Source: Bradyrhizobium sp. 139
GTDB taxonomy: Bacteria; Pseudomonadota; Alphaproteobacteria; Rhizobiales; Xanthobacteraceae
Length of the DNA: 64,000 nt
NCBI RefSeq assembly: GCF_023074175.1
Contig: NZ_JADPKS010000006.1
Coordinates: 1-64,000 of the forward strand
Direction: 5' to 3'
The notes beneath the pieces are model-generated. The model searched no databases and was not told the origin of the DNA. It saw only the letters and a program-made list of their open reading frames with translations. Shown piece by piece: positions 53,289 to 62,197 of the stretch. Within the stretch, counting starts at the first letter, position 1; every line of letters starts with the position of its first letter. The translations under genes and the position numbers were made by a program.

Positions 53289-54079
53289 GCGATCTGACCG
53301 CCGCGCGCGTGCGTTACGCCGAGTTGATTGCGAAGCGCGAGCGGATCTCCTCGCCACGCCTGCTCGAAGCACTCGCCGCGATCCCGCGCGAGGATTTTCT
53401 GGCGAAGGGACCCTGGCGCATCAAGAGCGAGGCGGCGCGCAGCTACCGGCTGACGCCAGATGCCGATCCCGTTCATCTTTACGACAATGTGCTGGTCGCG
53501 ATCGATGCGCGCCGCAGGCTCGACACCGGGCTGCCGAGCCTGTGGGCGCATTTCGTCGATCTGCTCGACGTCGGGGAGAAGGACCGCGTGGTCCAGATCG
53601 GCTGCGGGCTCGGCTATTTCTCGGCGGTGTTGTCGAAGATCGTGGGCCCCAAGGGCAGGGTGCATGCAATCGAATGCGACGGGCGGCTTGCCGCTCGCGC
53701 CGCGAATTACCTTCGCCCCTATCGCAACGTCGATGTCGTCCATGGGGATGGATGTGAGAAGACCGGCGCGCCGGCCGACGTGATCATCGTGCATGCCGGC
53801 TTCTCGCACCCGCATCCGCTCTGGCTTCAGTCGCTCCGCCCGCGCGGCCGCCTGCTGGTCCCGCTGACCCAGCGCGACCGCGAGGGCGCCGCCCTCAAGA
53901 TCACCCGCAAGAGCAAAGGGTTCGAAGCCGAGGCGGTTCAGCAGATCCGGATCTTTCCCGGCCAGGGCCGCGGCGCGACCGTGCTCGACGACCGCGTCGC
54001 CGACTGGTGGCAGCGCGCCTCCGCCCTGGCGCCGCTGCGCTTTCGCAGCATCGAGCAGGGGTTGCCGTCGGATGGCTAA
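53285..54079 (+). CDS. Protein-L-isoaspartate O-methyltransferase-like protein
   Basis: The protein has 264 residues. The SAM-binding motif I is visible as VVQIGCGLGYFSAVLSKIVG (about 103-122), followed by GRVHAIECD. PCMT family features at the N-terminus include IPREDFL. The usual PCMT length is about 210-220 residues, so this one has a C-terminal extension after about residue 210. The start ATG overlaps the stop of the cyclase gene, which implies joint translation. It may repair damaged proteins or methylate a specific partner. The tight link to a signalling ATPase is unusual and suggests a dedicated role. Confidence 0.85.
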   Translation: MSDLTAARVRYAELIAKRERISSPRLLEALAAIPREDFLAKGPWRIKSEAARSYRLTPDADPVHLYDNVLVAIDARRRLDTGLPSLWAHFVDLLDVGEKDRVVQIGCGLGYFSAVLSKIVGPKGRVHAIECDGRLAARAANYLRPYRNVDVVHGDGCEKTGAPADVIIVHAGFSHPHPLWLQSLRPRGRLLVPLTQRDREGAALKITRKSKGFEAEAVQQIRIFPGQGRGATVLDDRVADWWQRASALAPLRFRSIEQGLPSDG

Positions 54080-54174
54080 TGCTTCGTTTCATTTTACCTT
54101 GATTGCGAATGTAAGTATCCAACGCGTCTCGACGCGGCTATGAGTGCGGCTTGATGGCCATTTGAGCACGATCC

Positions 54175-55125
54175 ATGCATTCCGTTGCCCTGCTGACCGC
54201 CAGCTACGCCAAGGATATCGAACGCTTTTCGCTGCTCAGCGAGAGCATCGACACCTGGCTCACGGGCTACACGCGGCATTATGTTCTCGTTAACGATGAG
54301 GATTTGCCGCTGTTCGCGCGGTTCGCTTCCGACAAGCGCGTCATCGTTCCGGCCTCGCGCTATTTGCCGAAATGGCTCTGGGCGCTGCCGCCGGCTCTCC
54401 AGTTCATCAGCAAACGGCGCGTCTGGCTCTCGCTGCTGTCGTCGCCCGTCCATGGCTGGCACATCCAGCAGATCCTCAAGATCGCCGGCGTCCTCAACGC
54501 GCCGGAGCAGCGCGTCTGCATCCTGGATTCGGACAATCTGTTCTTCCGCGAATTCGACGTCGGTCAATATGCCGGCAGTGAGAAGACGCCGCTGTTTGTC
54601 ACTCCGAAGGCCATCAGCGCCGATGCGCCCCTGCACGGCCTGTGGCTGCGCACGGTCGACCAGCTCCTAGGCGTAAAGGACAGGTCCTTCCCCGCGGACG
54701 ACTATGTCGGCAACGCGCTGGTCTGGGACAGGGACACCGCGCGCGCGATGACCGACGCAATCAAGTCGGCGACGGGATTGAACTGGATTCTGGCACTATG
54801 CCGGAAGAAGAAGTTCTCGGAGTATCTGCTCTACGGCCACTTCGTCGCAAATTCGCCGAAGCATCTGGCGGCGCACCGGGTGACGGAAAACAGCATCGCC
54901 GTCTCGCATTGGGACGACACGCGGCTCGACCGCCCGGCGATCGAAGCGATAATGATCGCCGCCTCGCCGGAGCAGGTCGCGCTCTGCATCCAGTCCTATT
55001 CGTCGACCTCGATCGACGACATCCGCGACGTGTTCCGCTTCGGCTCGCGCGATCGCCGCGGTCCGAGCCTGTCACCCGACCACATAGGCGACGAGGCCGA
55101 ATTCGAGGTGCCGAAGACGCGCTGA
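54175..55125 (+). CDS. DUF6492-type glycosyltransferase-like protein
   Basis: The protein has 316 residues without signal or membrane segments. The N-terminus VALLTASYAKDIERFSLL and the acidic motif VCILDSDNLFFREF (about 113-126) resemble the DXD-containing strand of GT-A glycosyltransferases, and the general pattern fits DUF6492. It would transfer a sugar in surface polysaccharide synthesis. Its neighbours are a convergent GH10 xylanase and a Wzx-type flippase. The acceptor and donor sugars are not readable. No clear ribosome site precedes ATG 54175. Confidence 0.72.
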   Translation: MHSVALLTASYAKDIERFSLLSESIDTWLTGYTRHYVLVNDEDLPLFARFASDKRVIVPASRYLPKWLWALPPALQFISKRRVWLSLLSSPVHGWHIQQILKIAGVLNAPEQRVCILDSDNLFFREFDVGQYAGSEKTPLFVTPKAISADAPLHGLWLRTVDQLLGVKDRSFPADDYVGNALVWDRDTARAMTDAIKSATGLNWILALCRKKKFSEYLLYGHFVANSPKHLAAHRVTENSIAVSHWDDTRLDRPAIEAIMIAASPEQVALCIQSYSSTSIDDIRDVFRFGSRDRRGPSLSPDHIGDEAEFEVPKTR

Positions 55126-55137
55126 GATCCGACGCTC

Positions 55138-56205
55138 TCAGGCGTCCTTCGTGAACTTGCTGATGACGTCCATGAACGGCTTCGGCTTGAACTCGCCGTC
55201 GAGCGGCAAGGGGCGGTTCGGCTGCTTGTCCGCGCGGGCGAAGGTGCCGTTGATCCAGCTATAGCGATCCGAGAGGCCCCAGGTCAGGATCGAGCGCACC
55301 GGTCCGCTGGTCGAAATCGCCGTCAAGAGATCATCGACGCGCTTGGCGACGATGGCGTCGCGCTGCGCCGGATTGCCCGTCAGCTTCTGGTCGTCGACGT
55401 CGAGCTCGGTGACGAGAACCTCCAGTCCCCAGGAGCGCAGCTCGGTGACGAATTCGGCGAGCCCATGCGTGTCGATATCGAGCTCGGCATGCAGATGCGA
55501 TTGCAGGCCCACGGCGTGCAACGGCACGCCCTGGTCGAGCAGGTCCATGATCAGATTGCGGTACGCCGTGCGCTTGGCAATGAACGAATCCTTCGCCGAC
55601 TCGATGTCATATTCGTTGATCGCAAGCTTGACGAACGGATCGGCCGCGGCCGCCGTGCGGAAGGCCAGCGGAATCCAGTTGTTGCCCAGATGCTGCGTCC
55701 AGAACGTGTCGCGCCGGTCTTTCGGACTGTGGGGATTGTCTGGGATCGGCTCGTTGACGACGTCCCACGAGGTCAGCTTGTCCTTGTAGTAGGAGACGAC
55801 GGTGCCGATGTGGTCGACGTAGGCGCGCTCGACGCCCTTGCTGTCCTTGATCTGCTTGGTCCAGTCCGGAATGTCGTGATACCAGGCGAGCGCGTGGCCG
55901 CGCATCGTCAGATCGTTCTGCCGGGCGAAGTCCAGGATCGCGTCCGCGCGTTCGAAAGCGAACGTATGCGCGTCCGGTCGCAGCATCGGCCATTTCAGCT
56001 CGAGCACCGGCACCACCTGCGTGCAATAGGTGCTGATGGCGTCGCCGAGCCGCGGATCGGCTTGCAGGTCCCAGAGCGTGGCCGCAGCGCCGAAACCAGG
56101 ACGCCGCTGGGCGAGTTTTGATGCCGGCGCGGCAGACGCCGATGCCCCCGCCGCGAGTGCTGCCGCGCTGCCGAGGAGAAATTCGCGTCTGTCGAGACTG
56201 GTCAC
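55138..56205 (-). CDS. Exported GH10 endo-1,4-beta-xylanase
   Basis: The protein has 355 residues from GTG 56203-56205, preceded by AAGGAAGG. A Tat-like signal (DRREFLLGSAAALAAGASA, about 5-23) directs export. The GH10 TIM barrel carries the acid/base Glu152 in WDVVNEPIPDN and the nucleophile Glu267 in VTELDVDDQ; ALAWYHDIPDW and WGLSDRYSW are further family hallmarks. The enzyme should hydrolyse xylan or a related beta-1,4-linked polysaccharide outside the cytoplasm. It has no carbohydrate-binding module. The position beside polysaccharide genes raises the alternative of a role in processing the cell's own surface polymer. Confidence 0.92.
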   Translation of the reverse strand: MTSLDRREFLLGSAAALAAGASASAAPASKLAQRRPGFGAAATLWDLQADPRLGDAISTYCTQVVPVLELKWPMLRPDAHTFAFERADAILDFARQNDLTMRGHALAWYHDIPDWTKQIKDSKGVERAYVDHIGTVVSYYKDKLTSWDVVNEPIPDNPHSPKDRRDTFWTQHLGNNWIPLAFRTAAAADPFVKLAINEYDIESAKDSFIAKRTAYRNLIMDLLDQGVPLHAVGLQSHLHAELDIDTHGLAEFVTELRSWGLEVLVTELDVDDQKLTGNPAQRDAIVAKRVDDLLTAISTSGPVRSILTWGLSDRYSWINGTFARADKQPNRPLPLDGEFKPKPFMDVISKFTKDA

Positions 56206-56525
56206 GGCCTTCCTTTCGGAACCAACGTAGGAATGTACCAAGCGGCGCCTTGCGACGCCGGGGTTTTCCCTTGTTGGGTTAACTGGAAAGTGTCGGAAGA
56301 CGTCTAAGATCGTGGTTTCTTTTCGGTGATTGCGCAGGCCGCTTGAAGGAAAGGGCAAATTTAACGCTAACCCGCGAAAGCGGCCGCTCAGCTTGATTCG
56401 CCGCCCGATCTCCAGACTTATGTGACACTCTTGAGAGATGCTGCGGCGCAGTTCATTCGCCCCGCCACGGTCCAATTGATTAACGGCCGTCACAATCGCA
56501 ACAATGTTGCCGGTCCCGTGCTCGC
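56206..56525. promoter_or_regulatory. Divergent intergenic region between the xylanase and flippase genes
   Basis: The 320-base region must contain promoters for both genes. It holds a GCGGCCGC palindrome at about 56381-56388 and lower-GC stretches near 56270-56370. I see no convincing ORF, terminator or clear -35/-10 pair. Confidence 0.4.
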
Positions 56526-57962
56526 ATGCTGAACCGCCATTTCTCTATTTATCTCGTCGCCTACATCCTGCCCGCGGCGGTGGGCTTCTTTGCGGTCACG
56601 GCCTACACGCGGCTGCTGACACCGGCGGAGTACGGCGTCTATGTCGTCGGCATCAGCCTTGCCGGCATATTGGGCGCGATCTTCTTCGCCTGGATCAAGC
56701 TGTCGGTGTCCCGCTATCAGGCGATGTCGGCGGAGGTGGATTTCCGCGGCACGGCGATGGTTGCCTTCGCGCTGACGGTCGCGGTCCTCTGCGCCACCAC
56801 GCCGCTGGTCTTTCTGTTCCGCAGCGACGTGAGTGCTGAGCTGCTGCTCGCCAGCATGTTCGTCGCGATCATGGCCAACGCCGTCGATGTCGGCCAGGAA
56901 TTCGAACGCGCCAAATTGCGCCCCTACAGGTTTGCGGCGATCTCGATCGTGCGCAGCGTGTCGAGCGTCGGCTTTGGCCTGCTCGGCATCTGGCTCGGCT
57001 GGGGGGGATTGGGGCTGCTCGCTGCATTCGGCCTGGGTTCGCTTACGGGCATCATCCTGAACCTCGTCGGCGACCGGACCAGGATCGCGCGCTTCCGGCG
57101 CAGCCAGTTCATGCAGTTGGCGCGCTACGGCCTGCCGCTGACGCTGGCCGGCCTTTCCGTTGCGGTCTATTCGGCCTGCGACCGCCTCATTGTCGCTTAC
57201 TGGCTCGGCAAGGACGCCGCCGGGATTTTTGGCGTCGCCGCCGATCTGCCGCGCCAGTTCATGGTCATGATCGCTTCCAGCGTCGCCGCGGCAACCGTGC
57301 CGCTGGTGTTCCGGTCGTTGTCGGAGAAAAACAACGAGGTAACGCGGGAGCGGCTGACCGAGAGCCTCGAGCTGCTGCTCGTCGTCGTCGCGCCCGTCGC
57401 CGTCTGGCTCGCGCTTGCGGCGGACCAGGTCGCGGGCACGCTCGTGGGCGTCGATTTCCGCGCCGGCGTGTCGGCGTTGCTGCCGACGCTGGTGCTCGCC
57501 CGTTTCTTCGGCATCGCCAATCAATTCTATGTGCAGATCAGTTTCCAGCTCGCCGAGCGGCCCTTCATGCTGGCGGCGCAGTCGTTCCTCACGCTTGTTG
57601 TGAGCGTGGCCCTGATGTTCGCCCTGGTCGCCGGCTACGGCCTTTACGGTGCGGCGCTGGCGACGCTCGCCACCGAGGCGCTCGGCTTCGTCGTCGCCGT
57701 CGCCCTGATGCACCGCGCCCATCCCGTGCCGTTCGACTTCAACCGCCTCGCCGGCGTTGCCGCTTCGGCGGCGGCGATGGCCGCTGCGATCCTTGTTGCG
57801 CGGTCGCAGGTCAGCGGCACCGGCATCCTCTCGCTGATCATCGTCAGCCTCGCGGGCAGCGTTGCCTATGCCGCCACGGCTTGGCTGTTGAACGTCGCGA
57901 ACGTGCGGACGTTGTCGTTGCGCCTCCTGCGAACGTTCAACCGAAAAGCTCTGGGCGCGTAG
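56526..57962 (+). CDS. Wzx-type polysaccharide flippase (MOP superfamily)
   Basis: The protein has 478 residues with 12 to 14 predicted membrane segments. The N-terminal YILPAAVGFFAVTAYTRLLTP and the segment PAEYGVYVVGISLAGILG are typical of Wzx/RfbX-like flippases, which move lipid-linked oligosaccharide across the inner membrane. Charged residues between helices 6 and 7 (DRTRIARFRRSQF) also fit. Together with the DUF6492 gene it suggests a surface-polysaccharide locus, though no polymerase is present here. The glycan is unknown. ATG 56526 is the first good start. Confidence 0.88.
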   Translation: MLNRHFSIYLVAYILPAAVGFFAVTAYTRLLTPAEYGVYVVGISLAGILGAIFFAWIKLSVSRYQAMSAEVDFRGTAMVAFALTVAVLCATTPLVFLFRSDVSAELLLASMFVAIMANAVDVGQEFERAKLRPYRFAAISIVRSVSSVGFGLLGIWLGWGGLGLLAAFGLGSLTGIILNLVGDRTRIARFRRSQFMQLARYGLPLTLAGLSVAVYSACDRLIVAYWLGKDAAGIFGVAADLPRQFMVMIASSVAAATVPLVFRSLSEKNNEVTRERLTESLELLLVVVAPVAVWLALAADQVAGTLVGVDFRAGVSALLPTLVLARFFGIANQFYVQISFQLAERPFMLAAQSFLTLVVSVALMFALVAGYGLYGAALATLATEALGFVVAVALMHRAHPVPFDFNRLAGVAASAAAMAAAILVARSQVSGTGILSLIIVSLAGSVAYAATAWLLNVANVRTLSLRLLRTFNRKALGA

Positions 57963-57971
57963 GGCTGCACG

Positions 57972-58706
57972 CTACCCCGCCAGAAACCCGCCATCCACAG
58001 CAACGACGGTGCCGGTCGCGTATTGCGAGGCCGGCATGCAGAGGAAGGCAACCGCGCCGGCAATGTCTTCCGGCTGTCCCCAGCGCTTGAAGGCTGTGCG
58101 GTCGGCGATGCGTTGGTAATGTGCGAGATCGGTGCGGCCGGCGGCGTTGATCGCGGTTTCGACATAACCGGGTGCGACGGCATTGACGCGGATACCTTCC
58201 TCGGCCCACTTCAAGGCCAGCGCCTTGGTCAGCATCACGACGCCGCCCTTGCTGGCGCAATAGGCGGGAATCCGCGGCAGCGCCAGCGTGGCATTCATCG
58301 AGGCGATGTTGACGATCGAACCTTTCTGCTCTGCCAGTTGCGGACGGAACGCCATGCAGGTCCGGAACGTGCCGGTGAGATTGACGTCGAGCACCTTCAT
58401 GAAAGTCTCGATCTCGAATTCCTTGTCACGCGCGAGAATCCCGGCGCAGTTGATGAGCGCGTCGACGCGCTTGTGCTGCCGCGCGAAAGACGTGACAGCG
58501 CCGTCATCGGTAACATCGAGCGTTGCGAGCGAGAGCCCGGCGCGTGGCTTGAGCAGCGTGCGGGCGAGATCGGCGTCATTGGCGCCCGTTGCAGTCACGG
58601 TCGCGCCGAGATCGCAAAATTGATTGCTGATCGCGGCGCCAATGTCGCCGGCGCCGCCGATCACGACGGCATGAAAGCCGGGCGCGAGAGAAAAATTCGA
58701 ACTCAT
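57972..58706 (-). CDS. Short-chain dehydrogenase/reductase (sugar/polyol type)
   Basis: The protein has 244 residues. The cofactor motif [10 protein letters not shown] lies at about 17-26, NCAG at about 86-89, the catalytic Ser in NIASMNAT, and the Tyr-Lys pair in YCASKGG (about 148-154). The PGYVET segment and C-terminal [11 protein letters not shown] complete the classical SDR pattern. It probably oxidises or reduces a sugar or polyol with NAD(P). It lies 10 bases downstream of the lacI-type gene on the same strand and faces the divergent transporter operon. A ribose- or galactose-like substrate is possible but unproved. Confidence 0.9.
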   Translation of the reverse strand: MSSNFSLAPGFHAVVIGGAGDIGAAISNQFCDLGATVTATGANDADLARTLLKPRAGLSLATLDVTDDGAVTSFARQHKRVDALINCAGILARDKEFEIETFMKVLDVNLTGTFRTCMAFRPQLAEQKGSIVNIASMNATLALPRIPAYCASKGGVVMLTKALALKWAEEGIRVNAVAPGYVETAINAAGRTDLAHYQRIADRTAFKRWGQPEDIAGAVAFLCMPASQYATGTVVAVDGGFLAG

Positions 58707-58716
58707 GGGAAGGGTC

Positions 58717-59757
58717 TCACTTCAGGGATTTCGGAGGCGGAGCCGTGGATTCGCGGACCACCAGCGAAAAGTCGATCTCGCGATGCATGATTGTCTGCTC
58801 GCCGGCCAGGTTGCGCACCAGATACTCTCCGGCGCGCTGCCAGGTTTCTCCGGTCGGAACATGGATCGTGGTCAGGCTCGGCCGCAAATGGCGGCTCCAG
58901 TCGAGGTCGTCGAAGCCGACGACCGACAGATCGCGCGGCACCAAGAATCCATCGCGCTCCGCCTCGAGCAACACGCCATAGGCGATCACGTCGTTGCCGC
59001 ACACGACGGCCGTCGGACGGTCCTCGAGGCTCAGGAGATGGCGGGCCGCTTCGCGCGCGTCGTCCAGGGTATAGGGCACCTCGACGTGCCATTGCGGAGG
59101 AAGTTCGAGTCCTTTCTCGGTCAGCGCGCGGCGAAAGCCGGCGACACGTGCGCTGGCGCGGTCGTTGTTGCGCTGGAGTGCCGAGACGATGCCGATGCGG
59201 CGATGGCCGAGTTCGATGACATGCGCGGCGGCGCGATGGGCGGCGGCTTCGTTGTCCGTTCCGACGCAAGGGTAGGGCCGGTCAGGCTGGTAGATGCCGA
59301 CGTTGATGAAGGGCACCGCATTGTCCGCGAGCAGCTTGCGCAATCCTTCGTGATGGCAATCGCCGCGCAGCACGAGGCCGTCGACACCGCGGCTGATCAG
59401 GTTGCGCGCCTGCTGCAATTCGACGTCGAGATCATATCCGCTCGTGGTGAGGAACAGCATGTATCCGACCGACGAGAGATACTGCTGGAGCGAGGCGATG
59501 CCGCGCGCGAACATCGTGTTGTCGATCGTCGGCACGATCGCGCCAAGCGTGCGCGAGCGACGCGATGACAGGATGCGCGCGGGCGCGTGCGGGATGTAGC
59601 CCAGCGCGTCGATGGCCTGTTCGATGCGCGCACGCAAGGAGGGGCTCACCGCATCGGGATTGTTGAGGGCGCGCGAGACCGATGCCGTCGACACGCCGGC
59701 GCGCGCGGCGACGGCACGGATGCCCTGTTTCACAGACTTGGCGTTGGTCAGTCTCAT
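58717..59757 (-). CDS. LacI-family transcriptional regulator
   Basis: The protein has 346 residues. The N-terminal helix-turn-helix ([20 protein letters not shown], about 13-32) and hinge helix region (about 50-62, [12 protein letters not shown]) are followed by a periplasmic-binding-protein-like ligand domain. It is divergent from an ABC sugar-transport operon and upstream of an SDR gene in the same transcript. A perfect 14-bp palindrome lies two bases upstream of its own start codon, so autoregulation together with control of the divergent operon is likely. The effector is probably the transported sugar. Confidence 0.93.
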   Translation of the reverse strand: MRLTNAKSVKQGIRAVAARAGVSTASVSRALNNPDAVSPSLRARIEQAIDALGYIPHAPARILSSRRSRTLGAIVPTIDNTMFARGIASLQQYLSSVGYMLFLTTSGYDLDVELQQARNLISRGVDGLVLRGDCHHEGLRKLLADNAVPFINVGIYQPDRPYPCVGTDNEAAAHRAAAHVIELGHRRIGIVSALQRNNDRASARVAGFRRALTEKGLELPPQWHVEVPYTLDDAREAARHLLSLEDRPTAVVCGNDVIAYGVLLEAERDGFLVPRDLSVVGFDDLDWSRHLRPSLTTIHVPTGETWQRAGEYLVRNLAGEQTIMHREIDFSLVVRESTAPPPKSLK

Positions 59758-59759
59758 GA

Positions 59760-59773
59760 ATGTAACGTTACAT
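59760..59773. promoter_or_regulatory. Palindromic operator ATGTAACGTTACAT
   Basis: A perfect 14-bp palindrome sits two bases upstream of the lacI-type start codon (59757) and 168 bases before the transporter start. LacI-family sites are typically CG-centred palindromes, and this one is centred on CG. A related half-copy, ATGTAACCGTTT at 59868-59879, lies near the transporter promoter. Confidence 0.72.
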
Positions 59774-59841
59774 CAATCCAGTGAGCTGCTTGGTAGCGAA
59801 TTGTCGCAAATCTGCCGCAGATTGTGCGGCTTGTCTACCGC

Positions 59842-59879
59842 TTGACATGATAGACGTGAGGTTTAGGATGTAACCGTTT
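59842..59879 (+). promoter_or_regulatory. Sigma-70-like promoter of the transporter operon with overlapping operator half-copy
   Basis: TTGACA at 59842-59847, a 16-base spacer and TAGGAT at 59864-59869 fit a sigma-70 promoter. ATGTAACCGTTT at 59868-59879 resembles the palindrome at 59760-59773 and overlaps the expected start-site region, as expected for a repressor site. Confidence 0.6.
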
Positions 59880-59941
59880 TCAGGTCGTTTCTATTCAAAA
59901 TGGTCCGCCAGTTTAAGGCGGCCAGCCGGGAGGAGAGTTCA

Positions 59942-61243
59942 ATGAAGGCCAGGATGCTCGCGACGCACGTCGCGTTGCCCGTTCTCGCAGTTGCCGCCGT
60001 CAGCGCGCAGGCGCATGCAGCCGACTTCGATTGGATGAGGTTCAAGGGCAAGACCGTCACGTTTCTCGCCAACAACAATCCGGTGTCGCAGGCGCTGCTG
60101 ACCTACAAGGCCGATTTCGAGAAGCTGACCGGCATGACCCTGAAGGTCGACGGCTATCAGGAACAACAGATGCGCCAGCGTCTGGTCACTGTCATGAATG
60201 CGAACAGCGACGAGGTCGACGTGTTCATGACGCTGCCCTCGCGCGAGGGCGAGCAGTTCGCCGCCGCCGGCTGGTACGGCGATCTCACCGCGATGGCCAA
60301 GAACGAGGTGGCCAAGGACTACGACCCGGCCGGGCTGAGCCAGGCCCTGCTCAAGGCTGCGACCTTCGGCGGCAAGCTCACCAGCATGCCGATGAACATC
60401 GAGGGGCCGATCTTTTATTACCGCACCGACATCTTCAAGAAATGCGGCCTCGAGGCGCCGAAGACCATCAAGGACGTCGAGGCCGCTGCCGAGAAGATCA
60501 AGGCTTGCGACAGTGCGGTGACGCCGTTCGTCTCACGCGGCCTCAAGCCCGCGGTCGCCTACACCTTCAGCAACATGCTGCACAATGTTGGCGGCAGCTA
60601 CATCGAAAACGGCAAGTCGAACCTCTGCTCGGCCAAGGGCAAGGAAGCGCTGGACTCCTATAGCCGGCTGCTGCGCGATTTCGGGCCACCCGGCGTCGTC
60701 AACTACAGCTTCCAGCAGATTTCGGCGCTCTATCGCAGCGGTCGTGCCGCGATGGCGTTTGAATCGTCGAACGAATTGCGCACGGTGATGGAAGGCGGTG
60801 CGCGCCTGAAAGACACCGGCCTGTTGCCGTTCCCGGCGGGCGAAGCCGGCCAGGTGCCGACCACGATCGGTTGGGGCATGGCAGTGTCCTCGCACAGCAA
60901 GCAGCCGGATGCGGCCTGGTACTTCGTGCAGTGGGCGACCAGCCCCGAGGTGCAGAAGAAGATGGCGCTTCAAGGCATTGCGCCGCCGCGTCCTTCGGTT
61001 GCCAAGGACCCCGAGTATCGCAAGTGGATCGATGAAGAGCCGGTTCGCAAGGAATGGCAGGCCGCGCTCGACGTGCTCGCCACCAAGGGCTCCTCCGAGG
61101 TCGGCTATCCCATCATCCCCAATCCGGAATCGCGCGAGTTCATCGGCCAAGCCGTGCAGGATCTGATCCTGAAGCAGAAGCCGATCGATCAGGCTTGCGC
61201 GGATGCAGACAAGGCGCTCGATGCGCTGATTGCCCAGAAGTAG
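59942..61243 (+). CDS. ABC transporter sugar-binding protein (family 1)
   Basis: The protein has 433 residues from ATG 59942, preceded by GGGAGGAG. A signal peptide (about 1-27, VALPVLAVAAVSAQAHA) is followed by the solute-binding fold with KTVTFLANNNPVSQ, GWYGDLTAMAK and GWGMAVSSHSKQPDAAWYFVQW, all typical of family 1 carbohydrate-binding proteins. It captures a sugar, polyol or oligosaccharide in the periplasm. Two permeases follow, but no ATP-binding subunit is inside the window; it may lie beyond base 64000 or be shared with another system. Confidence 0.9.
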   Translation: MKARMLATHVALPVLAVAAVSAQAHAADFDWMRFKGKTVTFLANNNPVSQALLTYKADFEKLTGMTLKVDGYQEQQMRQRLVTVMNANSDEVDVFMTLPSREGEQFAAAGWYGDLTAMAKNEVAKDYDPAGLSQALLKAATFGGKLTSMPMNIEGPIFYYRTDIFKKCGLEAPKTIKDVEAAAEKIKACDSAVTPFVSRGLKPAVAYTFSNMLHNVGGSYIENGKSNLCSAKGKEALDSYSRLLRDFGPPGVVNYSFQQISALYRSGRAAMAFESSNELRTVMEGGARLKDTGLLPFPAGEAGQVPTTIGWGMAVSSHSKQPDAAWYFVQWATSPEVQKKMALQGIAPPRPSVAKDPEYRKWIDEEPVRKEWQAALDVLATKGSSEVGYPIIPNPESREFIGQAVQDLILKQKPIDQACADADKALDALIAQK

Positions 61244-61305
61244 TCGCTTGGTGCCGGTCGGCTTGCTGCCTGCCGGCATCTCCCACGATCCAAGGAAACG
61301 GACGC

Positions 61306-62193
61306 ATGTCGAACACGGCTGCGACACTCACGCAGGACCGGCAGAGGCTGGAAATGGCGGCGCTCTCGGCGCCGGCCGTGATCTTCACGGTCGCGATGAT
61401 CGCGTTTCCGGTCGTCTATACGATCTGGCTCGGCTTTCAGACTTTCTCCTCGACCGGCAAGCAATCCTTTGCCGGCCTCGCCAATTATTCAAAGCTGATC
61501 TCCGATTACGAGTTCTGGCACGGGCTGTGGATCACGATTGCACTCTTCGTGCTGTCGCTGGCGCTCCAGCTCGTCTTCGGGGTCTGGTTGGCGCTCGTGC
61601 TGTTCCACGCCAAGCGCTTGCCGGGCATCGTGCGCTCGCTGTTCATCTCGCCCTTCATGATGCCTCCGGTGGTGGCCGGCATGATGTGGCTCGTGATCCT
61701 CGATCCCTCGCTCGGTGCGGCCAATTACATCTTGCAATCGTTCGGCCTGCCGCCGTCCGACTGGCTGGCCTCGCCGAGCTGGGTCATTCCGACCGTAGCT
61801 CTGATCGACAGCTGGCAATGGACGCCTTATGTCGCCCTGATCGTGCTGGGCGGATTGCAATCGCTGCCGCCGAGTGTTTACGAGGCCGCGCAAATCGACG
61901 GTGCATCTCCGTTCAAGACGTTCCAGCGCATCACGCTGCCGTTGCTGCTGCCGACCATCGTCACCGCGGCGATCCTGCGCAGCGTCGATCTGCTGCGATT
62001 CTTCGACATCATCTACATCACCACCCAGGGCGGACCCGGCAACGCCTCGAACACGCTCAATATCTACGGCTTCCGGGTCGGCTTCGAATTCTTCAACATC
62101 GGCTATGCCAGCGCCTTGATGCTGACGCTGACGGCGATCGTGTTCGGCGCCGTGCTTGCCTTCAACCGCCTGCGCGGCGCAGTGGCGTGGTGA
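61306..62193 (+). CDS. ABC sugar transporter permease (MalF-like)
   Basis: The protein has 295 residues from ATG 61306, with AAGGAAAC upstream. It has six membrane segments and an EAA loop with EAAQIDGASPFKTFQRITLPL (about 192-212), typical of the MalF/UgpA family. It forms a heterodimer with the next permease. It starts 62 bases after the binding-protein gene. The first membrane helix follows a polar N-terminal stretch of about 15 residues. Confidence 0.9.
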   Translation: MSNTAATLTQDRQRLEMAALSAPAVIFTVAMIAFPVVYTIWLGFQTFSSTGKQSFAGLANYSKLISDYEFWHGLWITIALFVLSLALQLVFGVWLALVLFHAKRLPGIVRSLFISPFMMPPVVAGMMWLVILDPSLGAANYILQSFGLPPSDWLASPSWVIPTVALIDSWQWTPYVALIVLGGLQSLPPSVYEAAQIDGASPFKTFQRITLPLLLPTIVTAAILRSVDLLRFFDIIYITTQGGPGNASNTLNIYGFRVGFEFFNIGYASALMLTLTAIVFGAVLAFNRLRGAVAW

Positions 62194-62197
62194 CCTC

